Source: Natronosalvus halobius
GTDB taxonomy: Archaea; Halobacteriota; Halobacteria; Halobacteriales; Natrialbaceae
DNA: 64,000 nt
Reading direction: 5' to 3'
Assembly: GCF_024138145.1 (NCBI RefSeq)
Contig: NZ_CP099997.1
Coordinates: forward strand, 1,674,001 to 1,738,000
Positions 44,237-53,046 of this stretch are shown in pieces; position 1 is the stretch's first letter, and each line of letters begins with the position of its first letter. The notes beneath the pieces were generated by a model that was given only the letters and a program-made list of their open reading frames with translations, was not told the DNA's origin and did not search any database. Position numbers and translations under genes: made by a program.

Positions 44237-44370
44237 ACTGGCCGGTACGAAAGACCGTACTAAAACTCTTTATCCCTCTCTGTCGTCTTTGCTCCGACAG
44301 AATCTGGGGCGGCGATGCGGTCGCCGGCGCACGAAAAACGTTTTCTTACCCCAGTGTGGAGAGTCGAGTT

Positions 44371-45777
44371 ATGAGCAGCATGGAGCAGTCGGCCGCGACG
44401 ACGGGCCAGCGCGAGCAGTCGCCGGACGTGGTCGTCGTCGGCGCCGGCACGGCAGGGTGTTACGCCGCCGCAACCGTCGCGAAGGCGGGCTACGAGGTCG
44501 TCGTTCTCGAGCGAAAGTCCAGGAAGGAAGCCGGACACATCGCCTGCGGCGACGCATTGAAGGGCGCGGACGCGTTCCCCGAGGCGATTCCCAAGTCCCA
44601 GCTCGAGCCGGCGTTCACCAACACCGACGTCACCCACGGTCGCTTCGAGATTCCACAGGAGGACACCGTCCTCGAAATTCCGGTCCCCGGTGAACTCGCG
44701 GTCGTCGACCGCTGGGAGTACGGACGTCGGGTCATCGAAGGGGCGAAGAACGCGGGCGCGACGTTCCACTACGACACCGTCGTCCAGGACGTGATCCAGG
44801 CGGACGACGGGCGGGTCACGGGCGTCCGGGCGATGTCCCGCGGCGAGCCCTACACGTACGAGGCCGACATCGTGATCGACGGCGCCGGGTCGCTCTCACT
44901 CCTCCAGGACAAGGTCGACTTCTCGGACTCGACGTTCGACACCAACGTCACCTACTCGCAGTTCTGTTCGGCCTATCGCGAGATCGTCCACGTCGAGGAG
45001 CCAGTCGAGTGGAACGACGCCCTCGTGTTCAAGCCGACCGAGCGTGCCGCGGGCTACCTCTGGTACTTCCCGCGGACGGACACCGAGATCAACGCCGGCC
45101 TGGGCTTCCAGATGACCGAACAGCCGATGAAACTCGTCGAGGACCTCAAGCGTGACCTCCGGGACCGACCGGAGTTCGCCGGGGCCCGCGTCGAGGACAA
45201 ACTGGGGGCCGCCCTGCCCACCCGGCGACCCTACGACTCCGCGGTGCACCCCGGCTTTATGGCCGTGGGCGACGCCGCTGGCCACGTCAACCCCACGACC
45301 GGCGGCGGCATCGCGGGCGCCGCCTACGCCGGGAAGTACGCCGGCGAGCAGGCCGTCGAGGCGATCGAGGACGGCGACGTCAGCGAACACGCCCTCTGGG
45401 CGTACAACGAGCGCGTGATGGACCATTACGGCGCCCGCTACGCCGCCCTCGACGTCTACAACATCCTCTCGACGGCCGTCGACGTCGACGACCTCATGGG
45501 CCTGCTCGCAGCCATGCCTGGCGACAAGCTCGCCGAGGCGCTCTACTCGGGGAGTACGGACATCGGCATGAAACTCAAACTCGAGGCACTGGTCAAGAGC
45601 CGCGGCCACTGGGGGACGATCCTGAACCTCTACCGGACGAAACGGCGGGCGGACGAGGTGCTCGAGCAGTACGAGGGGTATCCCTCGAGACCCGACGCGC
45701 TCCCGAACTGGCAACGCCAGCGCGACGACCTGATGAAGACGGTGTACGAGACGACAGGTGCGGATCCCAAGTACTGA
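44371..45777 (+). CDS. Geranylgeranyl reductase family protein
   Basis: A 468-aa flavoprotein that hydrogenates the isoprenoid chains of archaeal membrane lipids. FAD-binding DVVVVGAGTAGCYAAATVAK, the conserved Cys in GHIACGDALKGAD, the substrate-side PRRTDTE-like YFPRTDTEINAGLG and the second FAD motif GFMAVGDAAGHVNPTTGGGI are visible. ATG 44371 (MSSMEQS) is used; a GTG five codons upstream is possible. Quinone or menaquinone-chain reduction is an alternative substrate for this family. Confidence 0.92.
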   Translation: MSSMEQSAATTGQREQSPDVVVVGAGTAGCYAAATVAKAGYEVVVLERKSRKEAGHIACGDALKGADAFPEAIPKSQLEPAFTNTDVTHGRFEIPQEDTVLEIPVPGELAVVDRWEYGRRVIEGAKNAGATFHYDTVVQDVIQADDGRVTGVRAMSRGEPYTYEADIVIDGAGSLSLLQDKVDFSDSTFDTNVTYSQFCSAYREIVHVEEPVEWNDALVFKPTERAAGYLWYFPRTDTEINAGLGFQMTEQPMKLVEDLKRDLRDRPEFAGARVEDKLGAALPTRRPYDSAVHPGFMAVGDAAGHVNPTTGGGIAGAAYAGKYAGEQAVEAIEDGDVSEHALWAYNERVMDHYGARYAALDVYNILSTAVDVDDLMGLLAAMPGDKLAEALYSGSTDIGMKLKLEALVKSRGHWGTILNLYRTKRRADEVLEQYEGYPSRPDALPNWQRQRDDLMKTVYETTGADPKY

Positions 45778-45994
45778 TCAGCAGGGTCCACAGGCCACAA
45801 TCGTAGATTTTTACCGGACGATTACAACTGTCGATAACGATTGATACGGTACTAACGGCCGTTCTCAGCCATTAGCGTTGCCGTTTCTCTACTCGTGTTC
45901 TCTTCACACCCACCATATTTCAGGAATACATTAACGTGAAATAGGAGTTTGAATCTACACAAAGTATTCATATCCCTTGTCATATGCCGTATGT

Positions 45995-46468
45995 ATGTAC
46001 CGACGGAAGCTACTCGCTGGTGTTGGAAGCGGTCTCGGCACGCTTGTCGCTGGCTGCCTCGGCAATATCCCCACCGCTGACGGAACCAGTAACGACAACG
46101 ACGAAACCGAGGATGAAACGGTAATCACTGGGACAAAGTTCGAGACGAACGTCAACGTTCCAGCGGAAGCAACTGATTCACCGTCGGTAAGCTACGAACG
46201 AGAAGCGGGAGAAATCTACGTCCAGGGGCAGTATTCAATTGGGAGCGCGTGCTACGAAGCGACGTACGACGACGCGACCTACGATGCCGAAGAGCAGGAA
46301 TTACAATTTCGCGTCTCCCGAAAGCACGACGGGAGCGATGAATGTGAAGAAATCGACCAACTGATTACCTACCGAGCCACGATTACTGTCGACGGGCCGT
46401 TTCCAGACGCCGTCGTAGCAACCGAAAGCGGTACCGGGTGGGAGACGACTCGCGAGCAATTCGAGTGA
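45995..46468 (+). CDS. Secreted lipoprotein of unknown function
   Basis: A 157-aa protein with a twin-Arg-like signal YRRKLLAGVG and lipobox LVAGC near residue 20, then an acidic Asn/Asp/Thr linker and a small domain with three Cys. The ATG at 45995 places the signal at the N-terminus. Its DNA is somewhat less GC-rich than its neighbours. No domain was recognised; homologues are probably haloarchaeal only. Confidence 0.75.
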   Translation: MYRRKLLAGVGSGLGTLVAGCLGNIPTADGTSNDNDETEDETVITGTKFETNVNVPAEATDSPSVSYEREAGEIYVQGQYSIGSACYEATYDDATYDAEEQELQFRVSRKHDGSDECEEIDQLITYRATITVDGPFPDAVVATESGTGWETTREQFE

Positions 46469-46569
46469 GTTTACCGTAACGCAGACACGCCGTGATTGTC
46501 CGCGTTGGATGACGCAGCAGTTCTCGGTGACGTAGCCGTTCTCGAGCAGGGTATAGACGTTTAGGCGAT

Positions 46570-46697
46570 CAGATCGAGCAACGACGCGGGGCTGCTCGAG
46601 TTTGATCTCTTCGATTCCGCCCGCTAGTAGTCCATGCCGTGACCCAGACTCTCCTCGTCGATGTCGAACGTCGAGGTGTGTTTCTTCCAACCGACGG
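46570..46697 (-). pseudogene. Decayed C-terminal fragment of an M20 amidohydrolase
   Basis: On the minus strand one frame reads KKHTSTFDIDEESLGHGMDY then stops, and the next frame continues LLAGGIEEIKLEQPR. Joined, these match the C-terminus of the intact M20 enzyme at 48250-49521 (HHTSTFDVDEASLYHGVHVL, AGTIERVSLERP). One frameshift separates the parts and the rest of the gene is missing, cut at the 3' end of the lipoprotein gene at 46723. It is a remnant of a paralogue or of a deletion event. Confidence 0.65.
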
Positions 46698-46722
46698 CTC
46701 AGGAGGCAAGGTTCACGCATCG

Positions 46723-47394
46723 TCAGTAACCGACTCCGTTATCGTCATCCTCGCTATCGTCGCCATCCGAGTCATCCGTGTCATCCGTACCATTCGAGGT
46801 ATCGCCGTCAGAGTCACCGTCGTCATCCGGCCGCACCGGCGTTCCGTCGGGTGCGAGGACCCACCAGACGTCGTTGACGCCCTGACCGTTCACGTCGCCC
46901 GGTTCCTCGTCCGAAGCGAAGTAGTACAGCGGCCACCCGTCTGTAGCCACCTGTGTTTCCCCGTCGTCCCGCTCGAACGTGGTCAGCGTCGCGGAGACGC
47001 CGTCGCCGGTGGTGGGCTCCCCCTCGACCGTCAGCGGCGGCCACGCCTCGGCACAACCCTCGTAACAGGTGCTCGCCATCTCGTCCTGGGTGTCCTGGTC
47101 GAAGTTGTACAGCGTCAGCCCCTCCGGCCCGACGAGGATGTCGCCGAGGTCGGGATGGGATCGAACTCGAACCGTCGCGCCGGAACCGCCTTCGTTGTCG
47201 GTCTCGTTTTCGTTCTCGCTTTCGCTATCCTCGTCACCCGAACCGTCACTATCGTCCGTCTGCGTCCCGTCGTCCGTCGAATCTTCGATTCCGTCGTCGG
47301 ACGGGTCTTCGTCCGATTCATCGTCGCCGAGACAGCCAGCGATGGCGACGCTCGAGCCGACGGCGAGCAGGACTGTTCGTCGTGGTATCGACAT
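46723..47394 (-). CDS. Lipoprotein with COG4315-type secreted repeats
   Basis: A 223-aa exported protein from ATG 47394: twin-Arg-like PRRTVLLAVGSS, lipobox IAGCLG, a 55-residue acidic Asp/Glu/Ser linker, then two repeats of the COG4315 (lipoprotein_15) type, LGDILVGPEGLTLYNFDQDT with CYEGCAEAWPPLTV, and VATDGWPLYYFASDEEPGD with NDVWWVLAPDG. A second acidic Asp/Ser/Gly tail follows. These repeats are found in surface proteins of unknown function. Confidence 0.85.
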   Translation of the reverse strand: MSIPRRTVLLAVGSSVAIAGCLGDDESDEDPSDDGIEDSTDDGTQTDDSDGSGDEDSESENENETDNEGGSGATVRVRSHPDLGDILVGPEGLTLYNFDQDTQDEMASTCYEGCAEAWPPLTVEGEPTTGDGVSATLTTFERDDGETQVATDGWPLYYFASDEEPGDVNGQGVNDVWWVLAPDGTPVRPDDDGDSDGDTSNGTDDTDDSDGDDSEDDDNGVGY

Positions 47395-47517
47395 ACCACT
47401 ACCGACGCCGATATGGTAGATGAGGGTTTTCCGAAGTCCGTCCAAAATTCGTCCCCAATCGTCTCATCACGCCTCGCGCCAAAACACCCCGTCACGACCT
47501 CGTGTCCAAATACCTCG

Positions 47518-47820
47518 TCAGGACCACGTAATGCGAACGAGGAAGGCCAGGGCGACCGTCTCGAGGCCACAGAGGAGCACCATCCCGACCTGGACGTCGA
47601 CGCCGGCGTTGACGAACCACCCGATGTACCCCTCGTGGAGCCGGTAGAAGTACAGCCAGACCCCGTTCTGGACGAGGAGCAACGACGCGAACACGAGCAA
47701 CCCGAGGGTGTGGCTCGCGCCGTGTCGCCGGTAGCCCTGCACCCAGACCCAGCCCAGAGCCGCCAGTAGCACGACGTTCACCGCCGCGGCGACCCAGGCG
47801 ATCGTGAACAGGGCGCTCAT
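47518..47820 (-). CDS. Small multipass protein paired with an ArsR-like regulator (DUF7521-like)
   Basis: A 100-aa protein with three or four helices (about residues 5-25, 37-57, 70-95) separated by polar loops (YRRHGASH, YRLHEGY). I associate it with haloarchaeal DUF7521. It starts 61 bases after the wHTH gene on the same strand, an arrangement seen repeatedly in haloarchaea, and may sense membrane state for that regulator. The role is inferred. Confidence 0.72.
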   Translation of the reverse strand: MSALFTIAWVAAAVNVVLLAALGWVWVQGYRRHGASHTLGLLVFASLLLVQNGVWLYFYRLHEGYIGWFVNAGVDVQVGMVLLCGLETVALAFLVRITWS

Positions 47821-47881
47821 CTATCCCCACCTTTCCAGTCGACGGTTATCCGTGTTGTCCAAAATTGATCCATGATTACGA

Positions 47882-48175
47882 TTACCTCGCCTCCGAGTCC
47901 GGATCGACCGCCTCGAGAACAGTTTCGACGGTGTCCCAGTTCGACCGCACCTGTTCGGTGAACAGGTAGACGGCCGCGTAGTCGTCGTCAGTTCGGCGGA
48001 CGACGTTGTTCTCCATCAGGACGTTCAGGTGATGGCGAATCGTCGTGTAGTCGAACTCGAGGTCGGTCGCGAGCTGGTTGGCGTTCCGCGGCCGCTCCTC
48101 GAGCGCCCTGAGGATCCTGACGCGCGTCGGACCCCCGCGAGAGCTTGCGAGGACGTACCACAGAACGTCGTCCAT
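47882..48175 (-). CDS. ArsR-like winged-helix transcriptional regulator
   Basis: A 97-aa wHTH protein from ATG 48175 (MDDVLWYVLASSRGGPTR). The helix-turn-helix is RILRALEERPRNANQLATDL and the recognition region DYTTIRHHLNVLMENNVV, followed by the wing. Small proteins of this kind are widespread in haloarchaea. It is upstream of the small multipass gene, with which it is probably cotranscribed. Confidence 0.85.
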   Translation of the reverse strand: MDDVLWYVLASSRGGPTRVRILRALEERPRNANQLATDLEFDYTTIRHHLNVLMENNVVRRTDDDYAAVYLFTEQVRSNWDTVETVLEAVDPDSEAR

Positions 48176-48249
48176 CTGCCTTCCGTTCTCACAGGAGGAT
48201 TGTAAAGTCGCTGGTCGCTGGAGTCCTCGCCTCGCCTCTACTGATCGGC

Positions 48250-49521
48250 TCAGGGTCGCTCGAGACTCACCCGCTCGATCGTCCCCGCCAGGACGTGGAC
48301 ACCGTGGTACAGACTCGCCTCGTCCACGTCGAACGTCGACGTGTGGTGGCCGCCGGGGTGATCCGTGCCGACACCGACGTAACACGCCAGCCCGCCGTTC
48401 TGCTGGACCTCCCGCATCAGGAAGGTGGCGTCCTCGCTCCCGCCGAGTTTATCGCGCTCGAGGACCCGTTCGACGCCGCCGGTCGCGCCCGCCACCTCTG
48501 CAACGAGGTCGGCCAGCTCCGCGTCGCTCGTCGCGCTCGGCGCTTCGGCACCGAGTTCGATCTCGAGGTCGCAGTCGTGCATCTCGGCTGCGGACCTGAG
48601 TACCCGCGTGGCCTTCTCGCGCATGTACTCCATGAGTTCGGTCGTCTCGCCACGCACCTCCGCGACCAGGCGGGCCTCCTCGGCGATGATGTTCGCCGCG
48701 GAGCCACCTTCGATGACGCCGGCGTTGACCCGCGTCTCCCCGTCGGAGTGACGCGGGATCGCGTACAGGTTCTGGACCGCCGTCGCGAGCGCTTGGTTCG
48801 CGTTGCGCCCTTCTTCCGGACGAGCGCCCGCATGGGCCGGTTCGCCGTGGAACGTCGCCTCGACGTGGGAAACGGCGAGGAAGCCGTCGATGCCGGCGAC
48901 GATTTCGCCAGTTGGGTGGTCGAGGCCGACGTGCATTGCCAGTAGATAGTCGACGTCCGCGAGGTGGTCGCTCTTGGCCATCGCCTTCCCGCCACCAATG
49001 ACCTCCTCTGCGGGCTGGAAGAATACTTTCAACGTGCCCTGAAAGTCGCTCTCGGCGACGGCGTCGATGACGCCGATACCGATCGTCGCGTGGGCGTCGT
49101 GCCCGCAGGCGTGCATGGCCTCGTGTTCGGACCGGAAGCCGTCGGCCGCGGGTTCGTGATCCTCGCCGTCGGCTTCGATTCGTGGGAGGCCGTCGATGTC
49201 GACTCGGAGGCCGACCGTCGGACCCTCACCCTGCTCGAGGACTGCGACGGCGCCCGTGTAGCCGCCCTCGAGCGATGCCAGTACGTCGGGGTCGACGTCG
49301 TACTCGCTGGCCTGTTCGTACCAGGCGTCGATCTCGCCGTCCTCGGGCAGCGCCAGGCGGTGGTCGCCATTGATGGCTTCGGGTCCCACGTACAGGTCGA
49401 GGTCGGCCTTGAGGCTCTCGAGGGCCTCGACAATTCGCGCGGTGGTGTAAAATTCCCGCCAGGCGGGTTCGGGTTTTCGGTGGAGGTCTCGGCGGAGCGA
49501 GACGAGTTCGTCGTCGTGCAT
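48250..49521 (-). CDS. M20 family amidohydrolase/peptidase
   Basis: A 423-aa zinc hydrolase of the AbgB/HipO type that removes acyl or amino groups from N-acyl amino acids. Metal ligands: MHACGHDAHATIGIG (His, Asp), FFQPAEEVIGGGKAMAK (Glu) and ammonium/dimer region VSHVEATFHGEPAHAGARP, with the C-terminal HHTSTFDVDEASLYHGVHVL. The start MHDDELVSLRRDLHRKPEPA is the family start. It is paralogous to the fragment at 46.6 kb. Confidence 0.93.
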   Translation of the reverse strand: MHDDELVSLRRDLHRKPEPAWREFYTTARIVEALESLKADLDLYVGPEAINGDHRLALPEDGEIDAWYEQASEYDVDPDVLASLEGGYTGAVAVLEQGEGPTVGLRVDIDGLPRIEADGEDHEPAADGFRSEHEAMHACGHDAHATIGIGVIDAVAESDFQGTLKVFFQPAEEVIGGGKAMAKSDHLADVDYLLAMHVGLDHPTGEIVAGIDGFLAVSHVEATFHGEPAHAGARPEEGRNANQALATAVQNLYAIPRHSDGETRVNAGVIEGGSAANIIAEEARLVAEVRGETTELMEYMREKATRVLRSAAEMHDCDLEIELGAEAPSATSDAELADLVAEVAGATGGVERVLERDKLGGSEDATFLMREVQQNGGLACYVGVGTDHPGGHHTSTFDVDEASLYHGVHVLAGTIERVSLERP

Positions 49522-49655
49522 ACGACCCTCTTCTCGGGGACGGTAAAAGGATTGATGAACGCGGCGATGTGCGTGTGCGTCAGAACCGCGACGACGAGAA
49601 CGAAGACGAGACCGTGACGGCTACAATCGCAAATCGGAACCGGCGAAGATGGCGC

Positions 49656-49994
49656 TCAGTTCCGGCCCTGACCGACGCCCCGGACCTGCTCGACTTCGGC
49701 CTCGATGTGAACTGAATCGGGGAAATTCTGCGAGGCGATGTTCCGGGCGAGGTTGTCGTGGCCGTGAATCTCGAGTTCGCGGGTGAAGACGGTGTAGGTC
49801 CACGCAGAAAAGCGCCGGTCGTCGTCGGCGTGGAGTCGACGGTGCTGTGGAACAGTGTACTTTTCCGGCGGATGGGAGTGTGGTCCCTTCAGCGCGGCCC
49901 CTTTCTTCTCGGCGGTCGCCTTGATGTCCTCGACGATGCCGTCCAGGGCGGCCCGGTCCCCACTCTGGAGTTTGAGACGGGTGACGAAGGTCAT
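49656..49994 (-). CDS. Ribosomal protein uS10-like paralogue
   Basis: A 112-aa protein with the uS10 fold signature: LKLQSGDRAALDGIVEDIKA, KGPHSHPPEKYTVPQHRRL and FTRELEIHGHDNLARNIA. It is longer than the main archaeal S10 (RpsJ) and is not in a ribosomal operon. Haloarchaea carry such paralogues; whether it joins the ribosome is unknown. ATG 49994 is chosen from the position of the conserved start. Confidence 0.8.
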   Translation of the reverse strand: MTFVTRLKLQSGDRAALDGIVEDIKATAEKKGAALKGPHSHPPEKYTVPQHRRLHADDDRRFSAWTYTVFTRELEIHGHDNLARNIASQNFPDSVHIEAEVEQVRGVGQGRN

Positions 49995-50104
49995 AGTCGT
50001 ATTGTGCACTACTCCACGACGGGGACAGAAAAAGGTGCTGAGTCGCGTTCACCGGAGACGAACAGTCCGATATTCTCTTAACGTCCGGCCTGCTATTTCT
50101 GGCA

Positions 50105-50542
50105 ATGGCAGTCGAAGCTACGAGCGCAGGCGCGATCCTCTTCCGCGACACGCGGGGCCGGCGCGAGTATCTTCTACTCAAGAGCCGCCCGGGCGACTGG
50201 GAGTTTCCAAAGGGCGGTGTCGAGGGAGAGGAAGAGCTACAGCAGACGGCGATCCGCGAAATCAAGGAAGAGGCAGGTATCGAACAGTTCAGACTACTCG
50301 ACGGGTTCCGCGAGGACTACGACTACGTCTTCGAGGCGAACGGGAAGACGATCCACAAGACCGTCCACCTCTTCGTCGCGAAGTCGTTCGAAGCGAGTGC
50401 GGAACTCTCGAGGGAACACCGGGACCTCCAGTGGCGTGACTACGAGCAGGCGGTCAACACGGTCACCCAGGACGGGCCCCGTGAGATCCTCGAGCAGGCC
50501 CACGTTTACCTCGACGATCTCGAGGAAGACGGCGAGATCTAG
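50105..50542 (+). CDS. Nudix hydrolase (Ap4A-hydrolase-like)
   Basis: A 145-aa hydrolase of nucleoside diphosphate derivatives. The Nudix box is complete: GGVEGEEELQQTAIREIKEEAG, with Gly, the REIKEE core and the metal-binding Glu residues. The length and WEFPKG lead-in recall bis(5'-nucleosyl)-tetraphosphate hydrolases; the substrate is not determined. It is divergent from the uS10-like gene. Confidence 0.92.
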   Translation: MAVEATSAGAILFRDTRGRREYLLLKSRPGDWEFPKGGVEGEEELQQTAIREIKEEAGIEQFRLLDGFREDYDYVFEANGKTIHKTVHLFVAKSFEASAELSREHRDLQWRDYEQAVNTVTQDGPREILEQAHVYLDDLEEDGEI

Positions 50543-50673
50543 CGACCGAACCGTTGGTCCGTCACCGCAGATAGAGTCACGAGAGGTGGCCACAACCGGT
50601 GGCCGAACCTAGGCTCTCGAGAGACGCTTCACTATTTCGTCCGGAGATTCAGATTCCCGTGATGGCGTTCATC

Positions 50674-50736
50674 TCATTCGTGGCGGCATACCCTTCATTC
50701 GTGGCGGCATACCCTTCATTCGTGCCAACGTACCCT
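50674..50736. repeat. 21-base tandem repeat, three units
   Basis: Units start at 50674, 50695 and 50716 with sequence tcattcgtggcggcataccct; the first two are identical and the third has four changes. The repeat lies between the Nudix and DUF4013 genes and has no clear coding role. Confidence 0.8.
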
Positions 50737-50859
50737 CTTCTGGTACTATGCCGACCGAATTCGTTCGCTCCTCGTGTGCGTGTGTGGTGTGAACGTAGAC
50801 CGTCGCACACAATCGGCCCAAACACGGATAACGTATGAGTTCTTTGACAGGGTCGTACA

Positions 50860-51549
50860 ATGTTCGAAGATGGCTTATCGTACCCCGTACGCGGTGACTG
50901 GATCGGACGAATGATTATCGGGACGGTTCTCGGGTTCCTCTCGTTCCTGTTTATCCCCGTGTTCTTCCTGATGGGATATCTCGTACGCGTGCTCGAGACG
51001 ACCGTTTCGGGCGCCGAGCAGCCACCCGAGTTTACCGACTGGGGAGGACTCTTCGTGAAAGGTATCGTCGCAACGGTTATCGGGTTCGCATACGCGATCG
51101 TCCCGACAGTCGTCTATACGTTCATCGTGTTCACGCTCATCGGTGCTGGCAGTGCAATCGGTGGAGATGGCGGTGGCCTGCTCGCCGGAATGGGATTCAT
51201 GACTTTGCTCATGTACATCCCCCTCATGTTCCTGATCCTCTACATCGTCCCGGCAGCGCTGACGAACTACGCCGTCAACAATTCGTTGGGCGCAGCGTTC
51301 GACATCGGAGCGATCAAACCCGTCGTTCTGAGTGTCGACTATCTCGTGGCGATGCTGATGCCGGTCGTACTCGCTATCCTGGTGAACATCGTAGCCGGAT
51401 TCCTGGCCATTACCCTCATCGGGCTGCTCTTAGTGCCGTTCCTGTACTTCTACACGTACGTCGCGGTCTTCCGAATGTACGGTGTCGCGTTCGCGAACAC
51501 GAGTCAGACAGGAGGACGTGCAGCGAACGCCACTGTATCGGCCCACTGA
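50860..51549 (+). CDS. DUF4013 family membrane protein
   Basis: A 229-aa polytopic protein with five or six helices, including the N-terminal IIGTVLGFLSFLFIPVFFLM with GYLVRVLETTVSGAEQPPEF, the block that identifies the family, and FLYFYTYVAVFRMYGVAFAN near the end. The family is common in archaea and bacteria; its function is unknown. Confidence 0.9.
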   Translation: MFEDGLSYPVRGDWIGRMIIGTVLGFLSFLFIPVFFLMGYLVRVLETTVSGAEQPPEFTDWGGLFVKGIVATVIGFAYAIVPTVVYTFIVFTLIGAGSAIGGDGGGLLAGMGFMTLLMYIPLMFLILYIVPAALTNYAVNNSLGAAFDIGAIKPVVLSVDYLVAMLMPVVLAILVNIVAGFLAITLIGLLLVPFLYFYTYVAVFRMYGVAFANTSQTGGRAANATVSAH

Positions 51550-51594
51550 TCGGACGACGGGAACGCTTTTTTCACAGCCGTTCGTACACAGGCC

Positions 51595-52632
51595 GTGACA
51601 TCGGCCGATAGCGAATTCCGGTTCGAGCTTCGATGTTGTCGGTGGGCTGAACGAGAGTGGCCACTCGACGCGATAACCGACGGCGCCGTCCTGGTCGCCC
51701 GGCAACTCGGCACGAAGCGGCGCCGCTGGGATACTATCGTCCTCGAGTGCGACCCCGACGCGCTCCGCCACCGCGCGAAGTTCGGCGAGAAACGCCTCGA
51801 CGGGGATCTGCTCCACGTCCTCCGAAACGCGCCCGAGGAGTGGACCTACTACCGCGACTGCCTCCCCGACCCCGGCTATCCCTGGCGCTACGTCCGCGAA
51901 TCGATCCACGAGGCCGACGACCGCGGCGTTCTCGAGACGCGCCGGAACGGCAACCGCATCGAGATCCGACGCACGTGGCCCTACCGCGAGTGGGTCCAAC
52001 GGATCGTCGCCATCGAGAACAAACCCGACCTCGACGCGAGCGCCGCACGCGCCCTGCGCCCACAACTCGAGTACGACGTAGCGATGGCGCTGGCCGACGA
52101 GGTGTGGGTGGCCACTCGGAAGACGGGCGAACCGATCGAACCCGCCCTGCTCGAGCGCCTGCCGGTCGAGGCGGGCATCCTGACGCTCGATCCCGACTCG
52201 CTCGAGAGCGAGGTCGCGTGGTATCCCCGGCGCCTCGACGTCGACGGGCCGGGAACGCGCATCCTCGAACGACCGACGGGTGGCCCGCGAGACGCGTCGC
52301 CAGCACAGTTCGAGTACGTCGATCCCGAAGCCAAGGCGCGAAAACGGCTCGAAATCGCCGAGCGCGCGTACGAACGCGGCTGGCGGGCGTTCGTCGACAC
52401 GATGCGTTCCGATTGCCGGCACTTCGAGTTACGGTCGGCGGGTCAGCTCCTGCCGTGGTGTGCGGCGAAGGGGCGCTGTCAGACGGCCGCGGAGTGTAGC
52501 AGTCGCTGTTCCCACGTCGAACCCGAACCGCCCGCGTGGCGGACCCGCGGCTGGCCCATCGAGGGCGGTCCCGGCAAACGAGCAAAGGCGCTGCTCCAGG
52601 AGCGGCGACGACGGCGGCGCCCGGGGCTGTGA
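51595..52632 (+). CDS. DUF5787 protein with nuclease-like and Cys-cluster features
   Basis: A 345-aa protein from a GTG at 51595. A C14-C15 pair near the start, a central IENK (Glu141, Lys143) resembling the ExK of PD-(D/E)XK nucleases, with Gly-Asp at 70-71 ahead of it, and a C-terminal cluster of Cys 274, 289, 295, 301 and 305 are visible. Cas4, AddB and Dna2-type nucleases bind an iron-sulfur cluster with one N-terminal and three C-terminal Cys, so a similar design is possible. DUF5787 is the family I recall for it; activity is unproven. It follows the DUF4013 gene by 45 bases. Confidence 0.82.
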   Translation: MTSADSEFRFELRCCRWAEREWPLDAITDGAVLVARQLGTKRRRWDTIVLECDPDALRHRAKFGEKRLDGDLLHVLRNAPEEWTYYRDCLPDPGYPWRYVRESIHEADDRGVLETRRNGNRIEIRRTWPYREWVQRIVAIENKPDLDASAARALRPQLEYDVAMALADEVWVATRKTGEPIEPALLERLPVEAGILTLDPDSLESEVAWYPRRLDVDGPGTRILERPTGGPRDASPAQFEYVDPEAKARKRLEIAERAYERGWRAFVDTMRSDCRHFELRSAGQLLPWCAAKGRCQTAAECSSRCSHVEPEPPAWRTRGWPIEGGPGKRAKALLQERRRRRRPGL

Positions 52633-52761
52633 GCCGTCGTGTGTGGCCTGGATGCGGATTGTCCTCGAGTTGGACGAATTAGTGTCGCTGTTCGCGACTC
52701 GAGACTCGCGACTCGAGGAGTGCAACCGGTGCCGGCTCAGAACGTGGTTTCGGTCGACGCA

Positions 52762-53046
52762 CTACAGCTGTGGCGAACGGACCGACGTCGCGTCGAACTC
52801 CCCGAGGAGGTACGCTCGCCCGCGGTCGGTGATCCGAAATCGCAATGCGTCAGAAGCGACCAGCCCAGCGTCCTCGAGCGTCTCGAGTCGCTTGTCGACG
52901 TAGTCGAGACGGAGCGCGATTCCGAAATCGTTCAGTTCGTCTCGGATGTCTCGAGGGCGGCACCGATCGGTGGAACACAGCAGTTCGAGTATTCGCTCGT
53001 CGTTCTTCGACATCCACTCGCCCTGCTTCCTGACGGCGATCGTCAT
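52762..53046 (-). CDS. Small winged-helix protein (phiH1 repressor-like)
   Basis: A 94-aa wHTH protein. The helix-turn-helix is DERILELLCSTDRCRPRDIR with VDKRLETLEDAGLVASDALR and the wing FRITDRGRAYLLGE. Such proteins resemble the haloarchaeal virus phiH1 repressor group. The ATG at 53046 overlaps the stop of the upstream zinc-finger gene (ATGA), supporting this start and translational coupling. Confidence 0.8.
   Translation of the reverse strand: MTIAVRKQGEWMSKNDERILELLCSTDRCRPRDIRDELNDFGIALRLDYVDKRLETLEDAGLVASDALRFRITDRGRAYLLGEFDATSVRSPQL

Noticed and set aside
50674-50736. CRISPR-like repeats
   Set aside because: Short, contiguous minisatellite with only three copies and no spacers.
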